Source: Companilactobacillus crustorum JCM 15951 (GTDB taxonomy: Bacteria; Bacillota; Bacilli; Lactobacillales; Lactobacillaceae). Taken from it: 36,465 nucleotides of DNA. The stretch is taken from the NCBI RefSeq assembly GCF_001434585.1, contig NZ_AZDB01000011.1, positions 1 through 36,465 on the forward strand. Reading direction: 5' to 3'. The notes under the pieces were generated by a model that was not told where the DNA came from, ran no database searches, and was given only the letters and a program-made list of their open reading frames with translations. The translations under genes were made by a program, and so were the position numbers. Shown here piece after piece: positions 7,892 to 17,092 of the stretch (position 1 is its first letter; the number at the start of each line of letters is the position of its first letter).

Positions 7892-8970
7892 ATGAAGAAG
7901 CAAATAGATTGATAAAGCTATTATTTCTTTTGTTTGCAATGGTAATGGGAGTAGCGTCTAGCGGTATCACGGCACATGCTACATCTGGTGACTATCTATT
8001 GAAACCAGCTTCTGATTCAGACGCGGTTAGCGTCGATTCAGGTAGTTACATGGTTACAGGTACTCCAGGACAGTCTGTAGAGTTGCAATTGATGGTTTTG
8101 AATAAAGCAAGTAGTACTAGAAAATTCATGTTCATGGTTAATACAGCGTATACTAATGATGCTGGTCAATTGAGATATGATAAGTCTAAAGTAACTGATC
8201 CAAATCTTAAAATACAAACTAAGTCTACAGCTTCACCTCAGAAGCAAGTATTTAGTGTACCTGGCAAGACCACAGCAACATTGAAGTTTAAAATAACAGT
8301 GCCCGAAAAGGCCTTTAAAGGTTACTTAATGGGTGGTGTTACTGTATATCCATCTAAGGGAACAGTTACATCAAATGGTACTTTAATTAAAAATAAGTTT
8401 AGCTATTCTATTCCTATTCAAATACATCAAAAAGATGCTGAGAATGAAGACGCTAAGTATTCAGTTACAGCGGTAAGACCAGGTACAGTTATTGATTCTG
8501 CTGGTACTCATCCTGGAGTTAAAGCTAACGTTCAGAATAAGACCAACTCTTACTCTGGCGACTTGGATTCAACAGCTGTTGTTACGAAAAAGGGAGATAA
8601 GAATTTCAAAATTACTTCGAAATCTGGTAATCAAGAAATTGCCCCAACATCTAACTACAACTACGAAATTTCTTGGGGAAAGAAATCATTACAAGCTGGA
8701 AATTATCATTTGAAGTTAACTTATAAAGCTCCAGGTGGTCTTAAAACTTGGGTCTTAAATAAGGACTTTACAATTACTAATAATGATGCTGCTAAATACA
8801 ATAAGTTGGCTGGTATTAAACCAAATTACCTATGGCTATATATTTTGTTAGCAATTCTTGCATTAGCAATTATTCTTGGTTTAGGAATCTACTTAGGTAG
8901 AAGAAATAATAATAAGAATAATAATGGTAACAATAATTCTGGTAATACAACTAGAAGACGTCGTCGATAA
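7892..8970 (+). pseudogene. DUF916/DUF3324 WxL-interacting protein, first copy, frameshift in the signal peptide
   Basis: The body is open from about 7909 to 8970 and codes for a secreted protein with a signal peptide ending around AHA, a DUF916 domain (about residues 30-150), a DUF3324 domain (about 155-300), one membrane helix (about 308-330) and an Asn/Arg-rich tail. These proteins (CscA type) hold WxL proteins at the cell wall. GGAGG (7880-7884) is placed for the ATG at 7892, but that frame stops at 7910-7912 after six codons. Adding one A to the CAAAT run near 7901 would give MKKQNRLIKLLFLLF joined to the rest, a normal signal peptide. A weak TTG at 7909 without a ribosome-binding site is the only other start. 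I read it as a one-base deletion; a sequencing error is possible. Confidence 0.8.
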
Positions 8971-8986
8971 TAAATAAATAAATTAG

Positions 8987-9016
8987 GCTGTTCCAAGACT
9001 TGGAACAGCTTTTTTA
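8987..9016 (+). terminator. Intrinsic terminator after the first DUF916 gene
   Basis: GCTGTTCCAAG (8987-8997) pairs exactly with CTTGGAACAGC (8999-9009) around one base, followed by seven T. Confidence 0.92.
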
Positions 9017-9053
9017 GTATTATAGATGTAAGAAGTGATATTCAGAGGTAGTT

Positions 9054-10034
9054 ATGAATAAGAAAATTATATATGTTATTTTAATGGCACTTTTTGCAAC
9101 GTTCAGTTTTATGTTTACAACTCAGAAAGTTAAAGCTGATATTGACGGAGTAACAGTAACACCGTTGATCGGTGATTCGGATATAAGCGACAGATTTCAA
9201 ATAATTGGCAAGCCCAATTCTACGAGAACCTTGAAAATATCGTTATCTAACTTTGGTATTAGAAAAATTAGATTACGTATTGTACCAACAAATGCGACTA
9301 CATCTATGGATGGAAAAATCGTTTATACTGATAATGTTAAGTCTGGTCAATATGGTCTTAAATACGCTTTTGCTGATATGACTAAGGCACAAACTATTTC
9401 TTTGATGGCTGGTAAAACTAAAGATGTTTCATTTAAAGTTAAATTACCATCTGGAAAGATCGATAATTTAATATTAGGTGGATTTAATATTTATGCATTG
9501 GAGAGTAGTGTAAGTGGAAATGCCAATGTCCCAGTTTGGATAACTGATTCAAATAAACCGGTAGGTGGAATAGTAACGCTCCACAATCTAGCTTTAGATG
9601 TAATGAATAAAAAGCCACATATAATAGTAAATCTTCAAAATAAAGAGCTAGGAATGATGAAAAATGTTATTGTTCATATGACGGTTAAACGTAAAAGCTG
9701 GTTAGATAGGTTTAACTTGGGTGACAAAACCATGATTGCCGATTTAACTTATCCAAAGGTGGCACCTAATTCACGGATTCCGGTTGACTTTGATCAGAAC
9801 ACTACGCCGATCAAGGCTGGTACCTATGTCGTTAAAGGTGCGGCTAGAAGTGGTAAAGCTACGTGGACGTTCCATAAAACTTATACGATTACCCAGGATC
9901 AGGCTAATAATATTAATAAGCGATGCAAAGGTCTGATATATAATAAAACTACGACATATATTTTAATTGTCTGTGTTCTTGTATCATTGATTTTCCTAAT
10001 TTTCTGGGCCATTTGGTATTCAGGTAGGAGTTAA
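9054..10034 (+). CDS. DUF916/DUF3324 WxL-interacting protein, second copy
   Basis: A 326-residue protein. The signal peptide runs to about KVKA (Ala28). A DUF916-type beta domain follows (about 30-150, with LGGFNIYALES near its end), then a DUF3324-type domain (about 155-285) and a single hydrophobic helix (about 302-322) with a short basic end. The architecture is that of CscA proteins, which anchor in the membrane and reach into the wall to bind peptidoglycan and WxL partners. AGAGG precedes the ATG. It is the only one of the three paralogues with no lesion. The next gene starts six bases after the stop, so the two are co-transcribed. Confidence 0.88.
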   Translation: MNKKIIYVILMALFATFSFMFTTQKVKADIDGVTVTPLIGDSDISDRFQIIGKPNSTRTLKISLSNFGIRKIRLRIVPTNATTSMDGKIVYTDNVKSGQYGLKYAFADMTKAQTISLMAGKTKDVSFKVKLPSGKIDNLILGGFNIYALESSVSGNANVPVWITDSNKPVGGIVTLHNLALDVMNKKPHIIVNLQNKELGMMKNVIVHMTVKRKSWLDRFNLGDKTMIADLTYPKVAPNSRIPVDFDQNTTPIKAGTYVVKGAARSGKATWTFHKTYTITQDQANNINKRCKGLIYNKTTTYILIVCVLVSLIFLIFWAIWYSGRS

Positions 10035-10039
10035 AGATT

Positions 10040-11170
10040 ATGAAGAGACGAATAATTGTATTTTTTTCAACAATGTTACTTTTATTAGTGACGGTTTTGC
10101 CATTTGCGACAACTGTAAAAGCTGCACCGGATAAATCCTATGCGATTCAAGCAATTTTACCGGATAATCAAGTTAACAAAGGTGAGTCATACTTTGATTT
10201 GAAGGTTACTCCGAATAAGGAACAATCTTTGAAGGTCTTGATTGCTAATACTGGTAGTAAACCAATAACGGTTACTGCAGAGGTTAATAATGCTTATACG
10301 GCTGATTCAGGTGTAATTGGCTATGACAAGTACAATACAAAGCTGTATAAGGCTAAATTACCTTCTTTGACATCATTAGTCGATGGTAAGAGAAAGCAGA
10401 CTGTGAAGCTTGCTACGGGCCAAAATAAGACTGTTGAATTTAAAGTTAAATCTCCTAGTTCAGAATATTCAGGAATTATCCTAGGTGGTGTGACAACGAC
10501 GGCTTCGGTTAGTCCTACGAAATCTAAAAATATTAATATTAAAAACCAGGTTCGGTAGGTCAAAGGCGTTGTGCTTCGTTCTAAGGATGATGGCGTTATG
10601 CCTGATATGCATCTAACTTCAGCTGCTCCTAAGGCAGTTGCAGGGTCAACCGGAATTGCCTATACAATGGATAATACGGCTCCAATTAATATTAATAAGG
10701 TTTCCTTAAGAGCTAAGGTAGTTAATGGTAGTCAAACAACCAATTACAATGCTGATAATTTGCAAATTGCACCTAATTCTCAATTCAATTATTTTATTCC
10801 AATTAAGAAGCTAAGTGCGGGTGTTTATAAGGCACACATTACTTTGAAGAATGATAATGGTTTTGAAAAATCGTTTAAATATAATATTACGGTTAAGAAA
10901 ACTGAAGTAGATAATGTTAATGATGCCGCTAATCCAAAACAATCGACTAATAATCGACAATGGATCGGTATCATTATTGGAATCATTGTTTTAATTGCAG
11001 TGGCTGTGTGGATGTATCTCTATTATTCACAACGTAATAAGGGCAATGGGCCAGGTAGTGGACGAGGTAAAGTAAATCTGAAGTTGCCATGGTTGAATAA
11101 TTCGAATAATTCCAAGGATTCAAAAGATTCGAGAGGCGGAAATACTAGATCATCGCGACATAAGAAATGA
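10040..11170 (+). pseudogene. DUF916/DUF3324 WxL-interacting protein, third copy, interrupted by an in-frame amber codon
   Basis: The frame beginning at ATG 10040 (AGGAG upstream) encodes a signal peptide ending about VKA, then a DUF916 domain. A TAG at 10556-10558 stops it after 172 codons. The same frame continues without a shift to 11170 with VKGVVLRSKDD, a DUF3324 domain, a membrane helix (IIIGIIVLIAVAVWMY) and a basic, Ser/Asn-rich tail. The stop stands where relatives usually have an aromatic residue after N-x-x-R, so a single change from a Tyr codon explains it. Whole length without the stop would be about 376 residues, normal for the family. Read-through is possible but nothing in the sequence points to it. 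Confidence 0.85.
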
Positions 11171-11174
11171 TTAT

Positions 11175-11217
11175 AAAAAATAACATTCGATAGTAAAAAT
11201 CAAATGTTATTTTTTTT
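11175..11217 (+). terminator. Intrinsic terminator after the third DUF916 gene
   Basis: AAAATAACATT pairs with AATGTTATTTT around a 15-base loop, with eight T in the tail. AT-rich but complete. Confidence 0.8.
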
Positions 11218-11350
11218 ACACTCATTTTATAAACTTTATGTATATTTTTATAATAGAATTATTTAATAATAAGTATTTTGCATATTCATTAAAATTATAA
11301 CAATTTTGGTATATTATATCCTTGTGAGTTGTTATATAGGAGATATTTGT

Positions 11351-13685
11351 ATGAAAAAATACAGAAGCTATAGAGGGATATTTTATTTTAGTATTATTAT
11401 GTTTTCGTTAATAGATCTAGCAAAACCACAGGTAGTTCTGGCTGAGAATTATAACGAAATAGTTGGGGAAGCACCGGTGGGACTAGATATTTCATCATAT
11501 TTTGATGTAGGAAATTTTAAGCTAGCTCAAAACGAAAAAGCAACAGATTATCCCTTTCAAACTAACTCTTCAAGTATTTTTACTTCTAAGACGGACCAGC
11601 AACATAGCGGACGAGTTTTAAATCTTGCTAAGTCGGGTGAATCAGTTTACAGTGCTGCCGATAGTACTAATTCTACTAAATTACCTGAAGTTGGTGCGGC
11701 TTGGTCGAAAATCGATGATGATAGTGCTAATTTTATTGACATCAATAAAAAACAAACTGTTTCAGTCTGGATGTATTTTGGCTCTGGTGAAGGACAAATT
11801 GCTGATAATGGCGAAGGGATGTCGTTAGTTTTACAGAATGATCCCCGTGGAAGTGGTGCTATGGGAGCTGGATACCAGGGCATGGGAGCTTTAGGCTATG
11901 ACAATGCTAGATATAAGGAAAATAGATTATTATTTTTAGGAAGCCCATTTGGAAGCTGGACAGCAGATTCAGGATCATCACCGCTTATTAATAGTGAGTC
12001 CGAAATTGCCAAAACAGCAGTAGCTAATAGTATAAGCCTTAGATTTTAATTCACAAATAAATAGTTTGATCAGTGAGAATACTTATTTGCCACCATTTGG
12101 AACTGGCTGGACTGCTATTCAAAAAGGAACCGCTAGTGAAGGCCGCTATAAAGAATTTACTTTAAATAGTTTTGGAACTACTAATCCTAACGTGGCTGTA
12201 CCAGACAATTATCCAGAAAAAAATGCCATTTTTAGTCAAAGCGGTTTAGGTTCTTTTCCATTAAGATTAGGCAATAGTGGAGGAATGTATGGGGTAATTT
12301 CATTAACATATCCTGGAGAAGAATATACGTATAAAAATATTAGTTTGGCTAATATAGCATTGGCTGATTCATCATATGGTTCCAATAATATTTGGTATTA
12401 TTTAAATTCAAATGATAATGGATATGCCACGTCAACATTCCAAGTTGGTGCTGTCAATGCTTCTTTAATAAATGCAACATATAAGGGTAATGAACTTTAT
12501 TGGTATCATTTAACCTTCACTTGGATACCAGCCAAGAACGGTAATCCAGCAGAAATACATTATGACTATAATGATAAGTTTCCTGATGGAAGTAAGAATC
12601 TTGGTCAATCACGGGATTATACGGAGGTTACCCAGAATATTCCGGTTGATCCAAGCGTTTTCAACAATCCTGATCGGGGACGTGTCTACTGGGGATTAAC
12701 GGGAGCCAATAATGGGACGAGCCAAAATTATAGTAAAATAGCTGTTTTTGAATCTATTCCTGCTTTGACGACAGCCCATGTTAAAACAACATTAACTGAT
12801 AAGACTAGTGGAAAAGTTATTACTGATGAATCTAATGCCAACAATGCTTCTCAAAAGACACCTGATTCAAAGGCTAATTTAGTTAACTATAATGATGAAT
12901 TGGCTCTTGATTACAATTTAGCGTGGGATTACGAAGAATCGAAAAAGGATTGGTTAAAAATTGCTGCAGATATTAATTTACCGACGGATATTAAATACAC
13001 TTCAGCAACGATTACCTATCACAATGATGCAGGGAGCAGTGAGGCAATAACTATTGCTAATGGAACGGATCTTTCAGCTAAAAAGTTACGTTATGAAATC
13101 GCTAGTTTAGGATCAACTAATGATAGTAATGGTTATACCAGCGCGGATATTGTGGTTAATGGAAGAGCTGATAATGAAACCGATCATGTTATTACTGAGG
13201 ATTCACAACCGGCAGTTTTCAAAGGTACCGATGCGATTGAAAGTACTAGTACGCCAATTTTCAAAATTGATGTTAAACCTCAATATTTGCAGCTGACGGT
13301 TTCCAAAAATTTAAATTTTCAAAGTATTAATTATCTGACTACGCAAACGTATTTGAAGCGTGTGACACCATTTACTTTGAACGTGACTGAACTGAAGGAA
13401 GCATGGACTTTAAAGGCTTCAACGACAGGATTATTCAACGGCTCTCAATCTTTTGAAGGAAATTTAATCTATAAGAAGGATGACCAATCAAAACCAATAT
13501 ACTTGAACAGTGAACCTCAAGAAATTGCTACAGGGGAGGCGACAAATCAGAATTCAACTACTAATATCTCAAAGGATTGGGATGATTTTGATGGGCTCCT
13601 ATTACACCCAAACAATAAAAAAATTTCTCCAGCGGGGAATTATACTGGAAGTTTAACTTGGGAAGTCGATGATTCTGTAAAATAA
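11351..13685 (+). pseudogene. L-type lectin-like WxL surface protein (CscC-like), frameshifted
   Basis: The first frame starts at ATG 11351 (AGGAGA upstream) with a signal peptide ending near VVLA and runs to a stop at 12047-12049. It covers the first part of a lectin-like domain: WSKIDDDSANFIDINKKQ, VSVWMYFG, and a Gly-rich GMSLVLQNDPRG stretch. A second frame continues to 13685, and just before its first TTG reads ALDFNSQINSLISENTYL. Removing one A from TATAAGCC at about 12034 joins the two as NSIALDFNSQ, a typical lectin strand. The C-terminal part holds beta repeats and a WxL domain with W-T-L in LKEAWTLKAS and a final W-E-V. The joined length of about 777 residues fits CscC proteins, thought to bind sugars outside the cell. 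A sequencing error is the alternative. Confidence 0.82.
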
Positions 13686-13701
13686 TTTTATAGGATTTAC
13701 T

Positions 13702-13750
13702 AAAAAAGCTGAGAAAGCAGGCATATTGTATACTTTTTCAGCTTTTTTAA
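13702..13750. terminator. Intrinsic terminator between surface cluster and TetR gene
   Basis: AAAAAGCTGAGAAAG pairs with CTTTTTCAGCTTTTT (one G-T pair) around a loop of about 15 bases. T run on the right and A run on the left make it usable on both strands. Confidence 0.85.
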
Positions 13751-13754
13751 TAGT

Positions 13755-14396
13755 TTATTTTTCAGGAGTTAATCCCTTTACTATGAAATCAATTGTATGT
13801 TCGATTTCCAAAGGTTCGTTCCAAATTTTAACATCAATGATAATATAATGTTCAATCATGTATCCTAAAATGTTTGAGGCTAAAAATCGAAAGATTTCTA
13901 AGTTGTCCCATTCGATTAGAAGTTGCTTTTTCTTCAAATCGTCAAGAACCTCATTGAACTGTTTAAAAGATTTTTTAGGAATACTTTTGATTAATCGATC
14001 ATGAATATGTTGATCATAGATGAATTCATTTAGAAAGATACGCATTATTTTGTAATTACTTTTAAATAAAGCAATTCGATCATTGATGATAATGTTTAAA
14101 AAATATTTCAAACTGTAATCTTGATGGCTGATATGCGAAAATTCATTTAAATCCTGGGGTAGGATCTTATGAGTAAGTGGGGTTAGAATGGCCATCAACA
14201 ATTCTTCTTTATTTTTAAATTTTCGAAAGATACTGCCTTCAGAAACACCGGCATTTTCAGCGATTTCTTTAGTAGAGGTATTAGCGTAGCCACGATCTGA
14301 AAAGAGGTTAATTGCAGATTGGAAAATCAATTTTTGCTTAGGAGTTAACTTTTCATTCTTTTCAGCTTCACGATAAATATTAAATTGATTATCCAT
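13755..14396 (-). CDS. TetR-family transcriptional regulator
   Basis: A 213-residue protein. The N-terminal TetR helix-turn-helix is clear: IFQSAINLFSDRGYANTST, then KEIAENAGVSEGSIFRKF and KNKEELLMAIL (about residues 24-74). The C-terminal ligand and dimer domain is all helical and not diagnostic. The ATG at 14396 is chosen because AGAGG is eight bases upstream; an ATG two codons earlier is too close to it. The gene lies downstream of, and in the same direction as, two small membrane-protein genes. The perfect 22-bp palindrome at 14755-14776, upstream of the nearest of them, is the obvious candidate operator. A hairpin at 14402-14458 could mask its ribosome-binding site. Confidence 0.9.
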   Translation of the reverse strand: MDNQFNIYREAEKNEKLTPKQKLIFQSAINLFSDRGYANTSTKEIAENAGVSEGSIFRKFKNKEELLMAILTPLTHKILPQDLNEFSHISHQDYSLKYFLNIIINDRIALFKSNYKIMRIFLNEFIYDQHIHDRLIKSIPKKSFKQFNEVLDDLKKKQLLIEWDNLEIFRFLASNILGYMIEHYIIIDVKIWNEPLEIEHTIDFIVKGLTPEK

Positions 14397-14401
14397 AGAC
14401 A

Positions 14402-14458
14402 TTACCTCTGATTTTTATTGATAGCTCCATTCTATCCTAAAAGGAGCTCAAGAGGTAA
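14402..14458 (-). promoter_or_regulatory. Hairpin that could hide the tetR ribosome-binding site
   Basis: On the minus strand TTACCTCT (14451-14458) pairs with AGAGGTAA (14402-14409), which contains the tetR ribosome-binding site. Inside it AGCTCC (14443-14448) pairs with GGAGCT (14423-14428). Both helices are perfect. The spacer lies between the stop of the small membrane-protein gene and tetR, so it would be present in a read-through transcript. Confidence 0.45.
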
Positions 14459-14462
14459 ATCT

Positions 14463-14732
14463 TTATGCATGTTTTATTGTGTGGTTATTTCTGTAGCCGA
14501 AGTAGAATTGAACTAAAGCAAGGACGATATTAACGTAATTTAAAATATTGAACCATGTGTCAATTCCACTAACTTTTGCAACTCCAAAGTAAACCCAAAA
14601 TCCAACAATAACGGCCACAACGTTAATCCAAGCGAAGGTCTTTTGTAAATTTTGGTTGTCAGTTGCGAACCACATCCAAATGACATTGATCACGAACCAG
14701 ATCATTAAAATCCAAAACATTGTTGTAAACAT
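14463..14732 (-). CDS. Small three-helix membrane protein, paralogue A
   Basis: An 89-residue hydrophobic protein with three predicted membrane helices (about residues 3-20, 30-50 and 58-77) and a His-containing end, NNHTIKHA. The start is the ATG at 14732, which has GGAGAG upstream; the longer frame begins before the promoter-operator region. I do not know the function. It is similar over its whole length to the product at 14872-15153: both begin MFT-x-x-FWIL, share the MWFA stretch, the INV-x-AVI-x-GF stretch and a VQ-x-YFG-x-R ending. It has a good promoter (14790-14817) and a 22-bp palindrome right behind it. Control by the adjacent TetR protein is likely. Confidence 0.75.
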   Translation of the reverse strand: MFTTMFWILMIWFVINVIWMWFATDNQNLQKTFAWINVVAVIVGFWVYFGVAKVSGIDTWFNILNYVNIVLALVQFYFGYRNNHTIKHA

Positions 14733-14754
14733 AATATCCACTCTCCTTTTTCTA

Positions 14755-14776
14755 TGATAGTGAGTACTCACTATCA
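14755..14776. promoter_or_regulatory. Perfect 22-bp palindrome, probable TetR operator
   Basis: TGATAGTGAGT (14755-14765) is followed directly by its exact reverse complement (14766-14776). It lies about 13 bases past the -10 box of the minus-strand promoter and before the ribosome-binding site, a place where a bound repressor blocks transcription. The TetR gene is the only DNA-binding protein gene in this block. Confidence 0.8.
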
Positions 14777-14789
14777 ACTTACAAATGCT

Positions 14790-14817
14790 AGTATAGTTCT
14801 TTATTTATAAAATGCAA
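14790..14817 (-). promoter_or_regulatory. Sigma-A promoter of small membrane protein A
   Basis: Minus strand: TTGCAT (14817-14812), a 16-base spacer, TATACT (14795-14790). The palindromic operator follows immediately downstream. Confidence 0.72.
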
Positions 14818-14823
14818 CAAAAA

Positions 14824-14853
14824 AAGGACTTAAAAATTATTTTTTAAGTCCTT
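14824..14853 (-). terminator. Intrinsic terminator after small membrane protein B
   Basis: AAGGACTTAAAAA pairs with TTTTTAAGTCCTT and on the minus strand ends in a T run. It separates the two paralogous small genes into different transcripts. Confidence 0.85.
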
Positions 14854-14871
14854 ACTAATATTTAAATGTCA

Positions 14872-15153
14872 TTAAGCATGTCCAACGCTGTGATTGTGAG
14901 TATGACCAGTGCGAAAGCCAAAATAAAGCTGGACAATAGCTACGATAATATTGAGATAATTTATAGCACTGAAGAGAGCCTCAAGACTAGCGACCTTAGC
15001 AAGAATTGAATATGCCAAAAAGCCGATAATAACAGCGGCCACATTGATAAAGCCTAAGCTTCTTTGAAGATCTTTGTTGTTGATTGCAAACCACATTCCA
15101 ATAACATTAACGATAAACCAAACTGCTAAAATCCAAAAAATTATTGTAAACAT
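14872..15153 (-). CDS. Small three-helix membrane protein, paralogue B
   Basis: A 93-residue protein closely related to the product at 14463-14732, with three predicted membrane helices and a tail rich in His: HTHNHSVGHA. The ATG at 15153 has AGAGGCG upstream and is preferred over the 13-codon longer frame. The function is unknown. The His-rich end might bind a metal, but that is speculation. No copy of the 22-bp palindrome is found upstream of this gene, so the two paralogues are probably controlled differently. Confidence 0.72.
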   Translation of the reverse strand: MFTIIFWILAVWFIVNVIGMWFAINNKDLQRSLGFINVAAVIIGFLAYSILAKVASLEALFSAINYLNIIVAIVQLYFGFRTGHTHNHSVGHA

Positions 15154-15236
15154 AATAATACGCCTCTTTTTCAGGTAGGGTATCCTTATCAATTTATAAG
15201 CCTATTATGATCATTTTTGATTCCATTACAACAAAA

Positions 15237-15272
15237 AGAGCAGTCTAACGACTATCCGTTATGGACTGCTCT
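15237..15272 (-). terminator. Intrinsic terminator after the Mga-like gene
   Basis: AGAGCAGTC (15237-15245) pairs with GACTGCTCT (15264-15272), with an inner TAACG/CGTTA helix; the minus-strand end runs into TTTTTGTTG. It lies ten bases past the corrected stop codon of the Mga-like gene. Confidence 0.85.
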
Positions 15273-15281
15273 AATACTTAC

Positions 15282-16794
15282 TTATAAGGCACGTTTCTTT
15301 TTATTGCTTTCAATCTTGTCTCGAAGCTTTTTGACGTAAATCTGATTTAATTGAATCAACAACCAAATATAATCTGGTCTCGTTGATGAAATATCCCATG
15401 AAATAACTTTCAAATATTCGGGATATTTTTTCTTTCGATGTCTAGAGGTAAGACATCTAGAGAAGTAATTAAAACATCAACGTCATCATAAACACCGCTA
15501 GGAACAATTTGAACAAATTCTAAAGTTCGAATTGTTCTCAAAACGACTTCAGCAGCTTGATTTCCAGGATCAATCAAAACCTTTACCTTGATAATATCTT
15601 CAGCTCGGATAGTAGAAATATAGCTTGGAAGGACTTGATAAAGGTTTCTGGAAATAAGTTCTGCAGCATTGTAAATCCCTGGAAATTCATTTTGATCAAT
15701 GTTTGAAAAGAAAGTGTAAATATCTTTATACAAATCAGTATAAGTTCTTTCTTCGTCGTTACTGTACATTGTATCAAGGTGCATCAAGGAATACGGTGCC
15801 ATGATGTAATAGAAGACAATATCCCGAGTTACATAAGTCATAATATGTTTTAGAGTCTTCTGATTATGATAAACGGTCATATCATCATGATAATGTTCTT
15901 TCAGAAAATCTATAAAGTGATAAACGAGCGCATAGAATTTTGGATTAATTCTAGCATTTGCGTTGATAGGTTCTTCAAAAGCAGTATCGCTTGGTTGAAA
16001 AGCAGTCTTTCTGAAAAGATTGACTAACTTATTTTCATTACTCAACGCTTTAACAGGCACAATAGGATAATCGTCATGAGTTAGAATATCTTCGCCTAGA
16101 TTTTGACTGCCAAAAACATCGCTATAATATGGCAATTCATCAATATAATTACGTTTTATTAGTCGAATTCTAGAGATAGCTAAAAAGTATTTCAATTGAA
16201 AGTGAACGATAGGATTGTCGAAGGTTATGCAGCACGTCCAATTATTTGATCAATTGAATTTTCTTGAATAAGGTTGAAAGGCCATTCTTGACCGTGATAA
16301 ATGTACCAATAAACATAGTAGGCCATCCAACGAATATTCTTCTCATTCCCCTTAATTTCAAGCGTTGAATTGGAAATTTTTAAGCCAAAGTTTTTTAAGA
16401 AAGCTCTAAACTTGGTCATCCGTCGATTGAGTGTAGATTTACTTGTAAAATGTTCATTGCTAAAGTTTTCAAAAGAAGGGTTAGCACTTGTTAACCCATA
16501 ATTGAATGCTTGAAATACAACTGAATTTTTAACCAAATACAATCGGAAAGTATCGATAGAAATTTTACTGAAGTCGATTGATTCAATTTTAGTGTCGCTT
16601 GAATCAATGTCGGGAGCAACATCAGCTAAATCTTCCAGCAGTGCTTGAAAAATATTGTAAGTTTTTTGATAAGTAAAATGTAATCTGCTACTGATATTAC
16701 TTAAGTTTACTTCACGAGGAGGTAATGATTTTATAACGGTAAGCATTCGGTATTTCTCTACGTCCTGCTTGACTAAGAAAATTTGCTCCAACAT
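15282..16794 (-). pseudogene. Mga-like transcriptional regulator with two frameshifts
   Basis: The gene reads in three pieces. Piece 1 (16794 to 16225, 189 residues from MLEQIFLVKQDVEKY) holds the helix-turn-helix region, NLSNISSRLHFTYQKTYNIF, and ends GRAA. Piece 2, in another frame, begins ITFDNPIVHFQLKYFLAIS just after that stop and runs to 15410. Piece 3, in a third frame, begins KKYPEYLKVISWD and ends KKKRAL with a stop at 15282-15284. The second shift is at an A run (six A where seven would keep the frame, about 15427). Joined, the protein is about 500 residues, the normal size of Mga/RofA-type regulators with PTS-like domains. The terminator at 15237 fits the corrected end. Such regulators often control surface-protein genes, so control of the nearby WxL cluster is a reasonable inference. 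Confidence 0.75.
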
Positions 16795-16849
16795 TTGTCT
16801 TCCCCCGGTAACGTTAAATTAAAAAATCTAATTATATATAAAACACTAC

Positions 16850-16878
16850 TTGCTACTATCTTAACATTTATTTATAAT
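16850..16878 (+). promoter_or_regulatory. Sigma-A promoter of the lysine riboswitch transcript
   Basis: TTGCTA (16850-16855), a 17-base spacer and TATAAT (16873-16878), with the riboswitch beginning just downstream. The rest of 16795-16849 shows nothing I can name. Confidence 0.8.
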
Positions 16879-16884
16879 GTTTTG

Positions 16885-17075
16885 TAATCAGATAGAGGTG
16901 CATTCTTTATTATTAGTATTTTGGAGTACGGATAGGGTACTTTGAAAAAATATGAAAGGGAAGTTTGCCGAAATCAATTACCCCTACTTGGTAATTTGAT
17001 TGGGCTATTGCTTAATAGGCAGTAGACTGTCGTTTTTTAGAACTGAGGGCAATTATTTGTGATTTGTTTTGACTA
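16885..17075 (+). promoter_or_regulatory. Lysine riboswitch (L box) aptamer
   Basis: The conserved blocks of the lysine riboswitch appear in order: GATAGAGGTGC (16891-16901), a GAGTA turn, GAAAGGGAAG with TTTGCCGAA, TTGGGCT, ACTGTC and TGAGGGC (17044-17050). Spacing agrees with the Bacillus lysC leader. It precedes a permease gene, with two possible terminators between, so lysine binding is expected to reduce transcription of the transporter. The outer helix boundaries are approximate. Confidence 0.92.
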
Positions 17076-17092
17076 AGGCAAACTGCGAATAG

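Noticed and set aside
11306-11350. Upstream TTG start for the lectin-like protein
   Set aside because: The ATG at 11351 has AGGAGA and gives a proper signal peptide; the longer form would lie over the probable promoter region.
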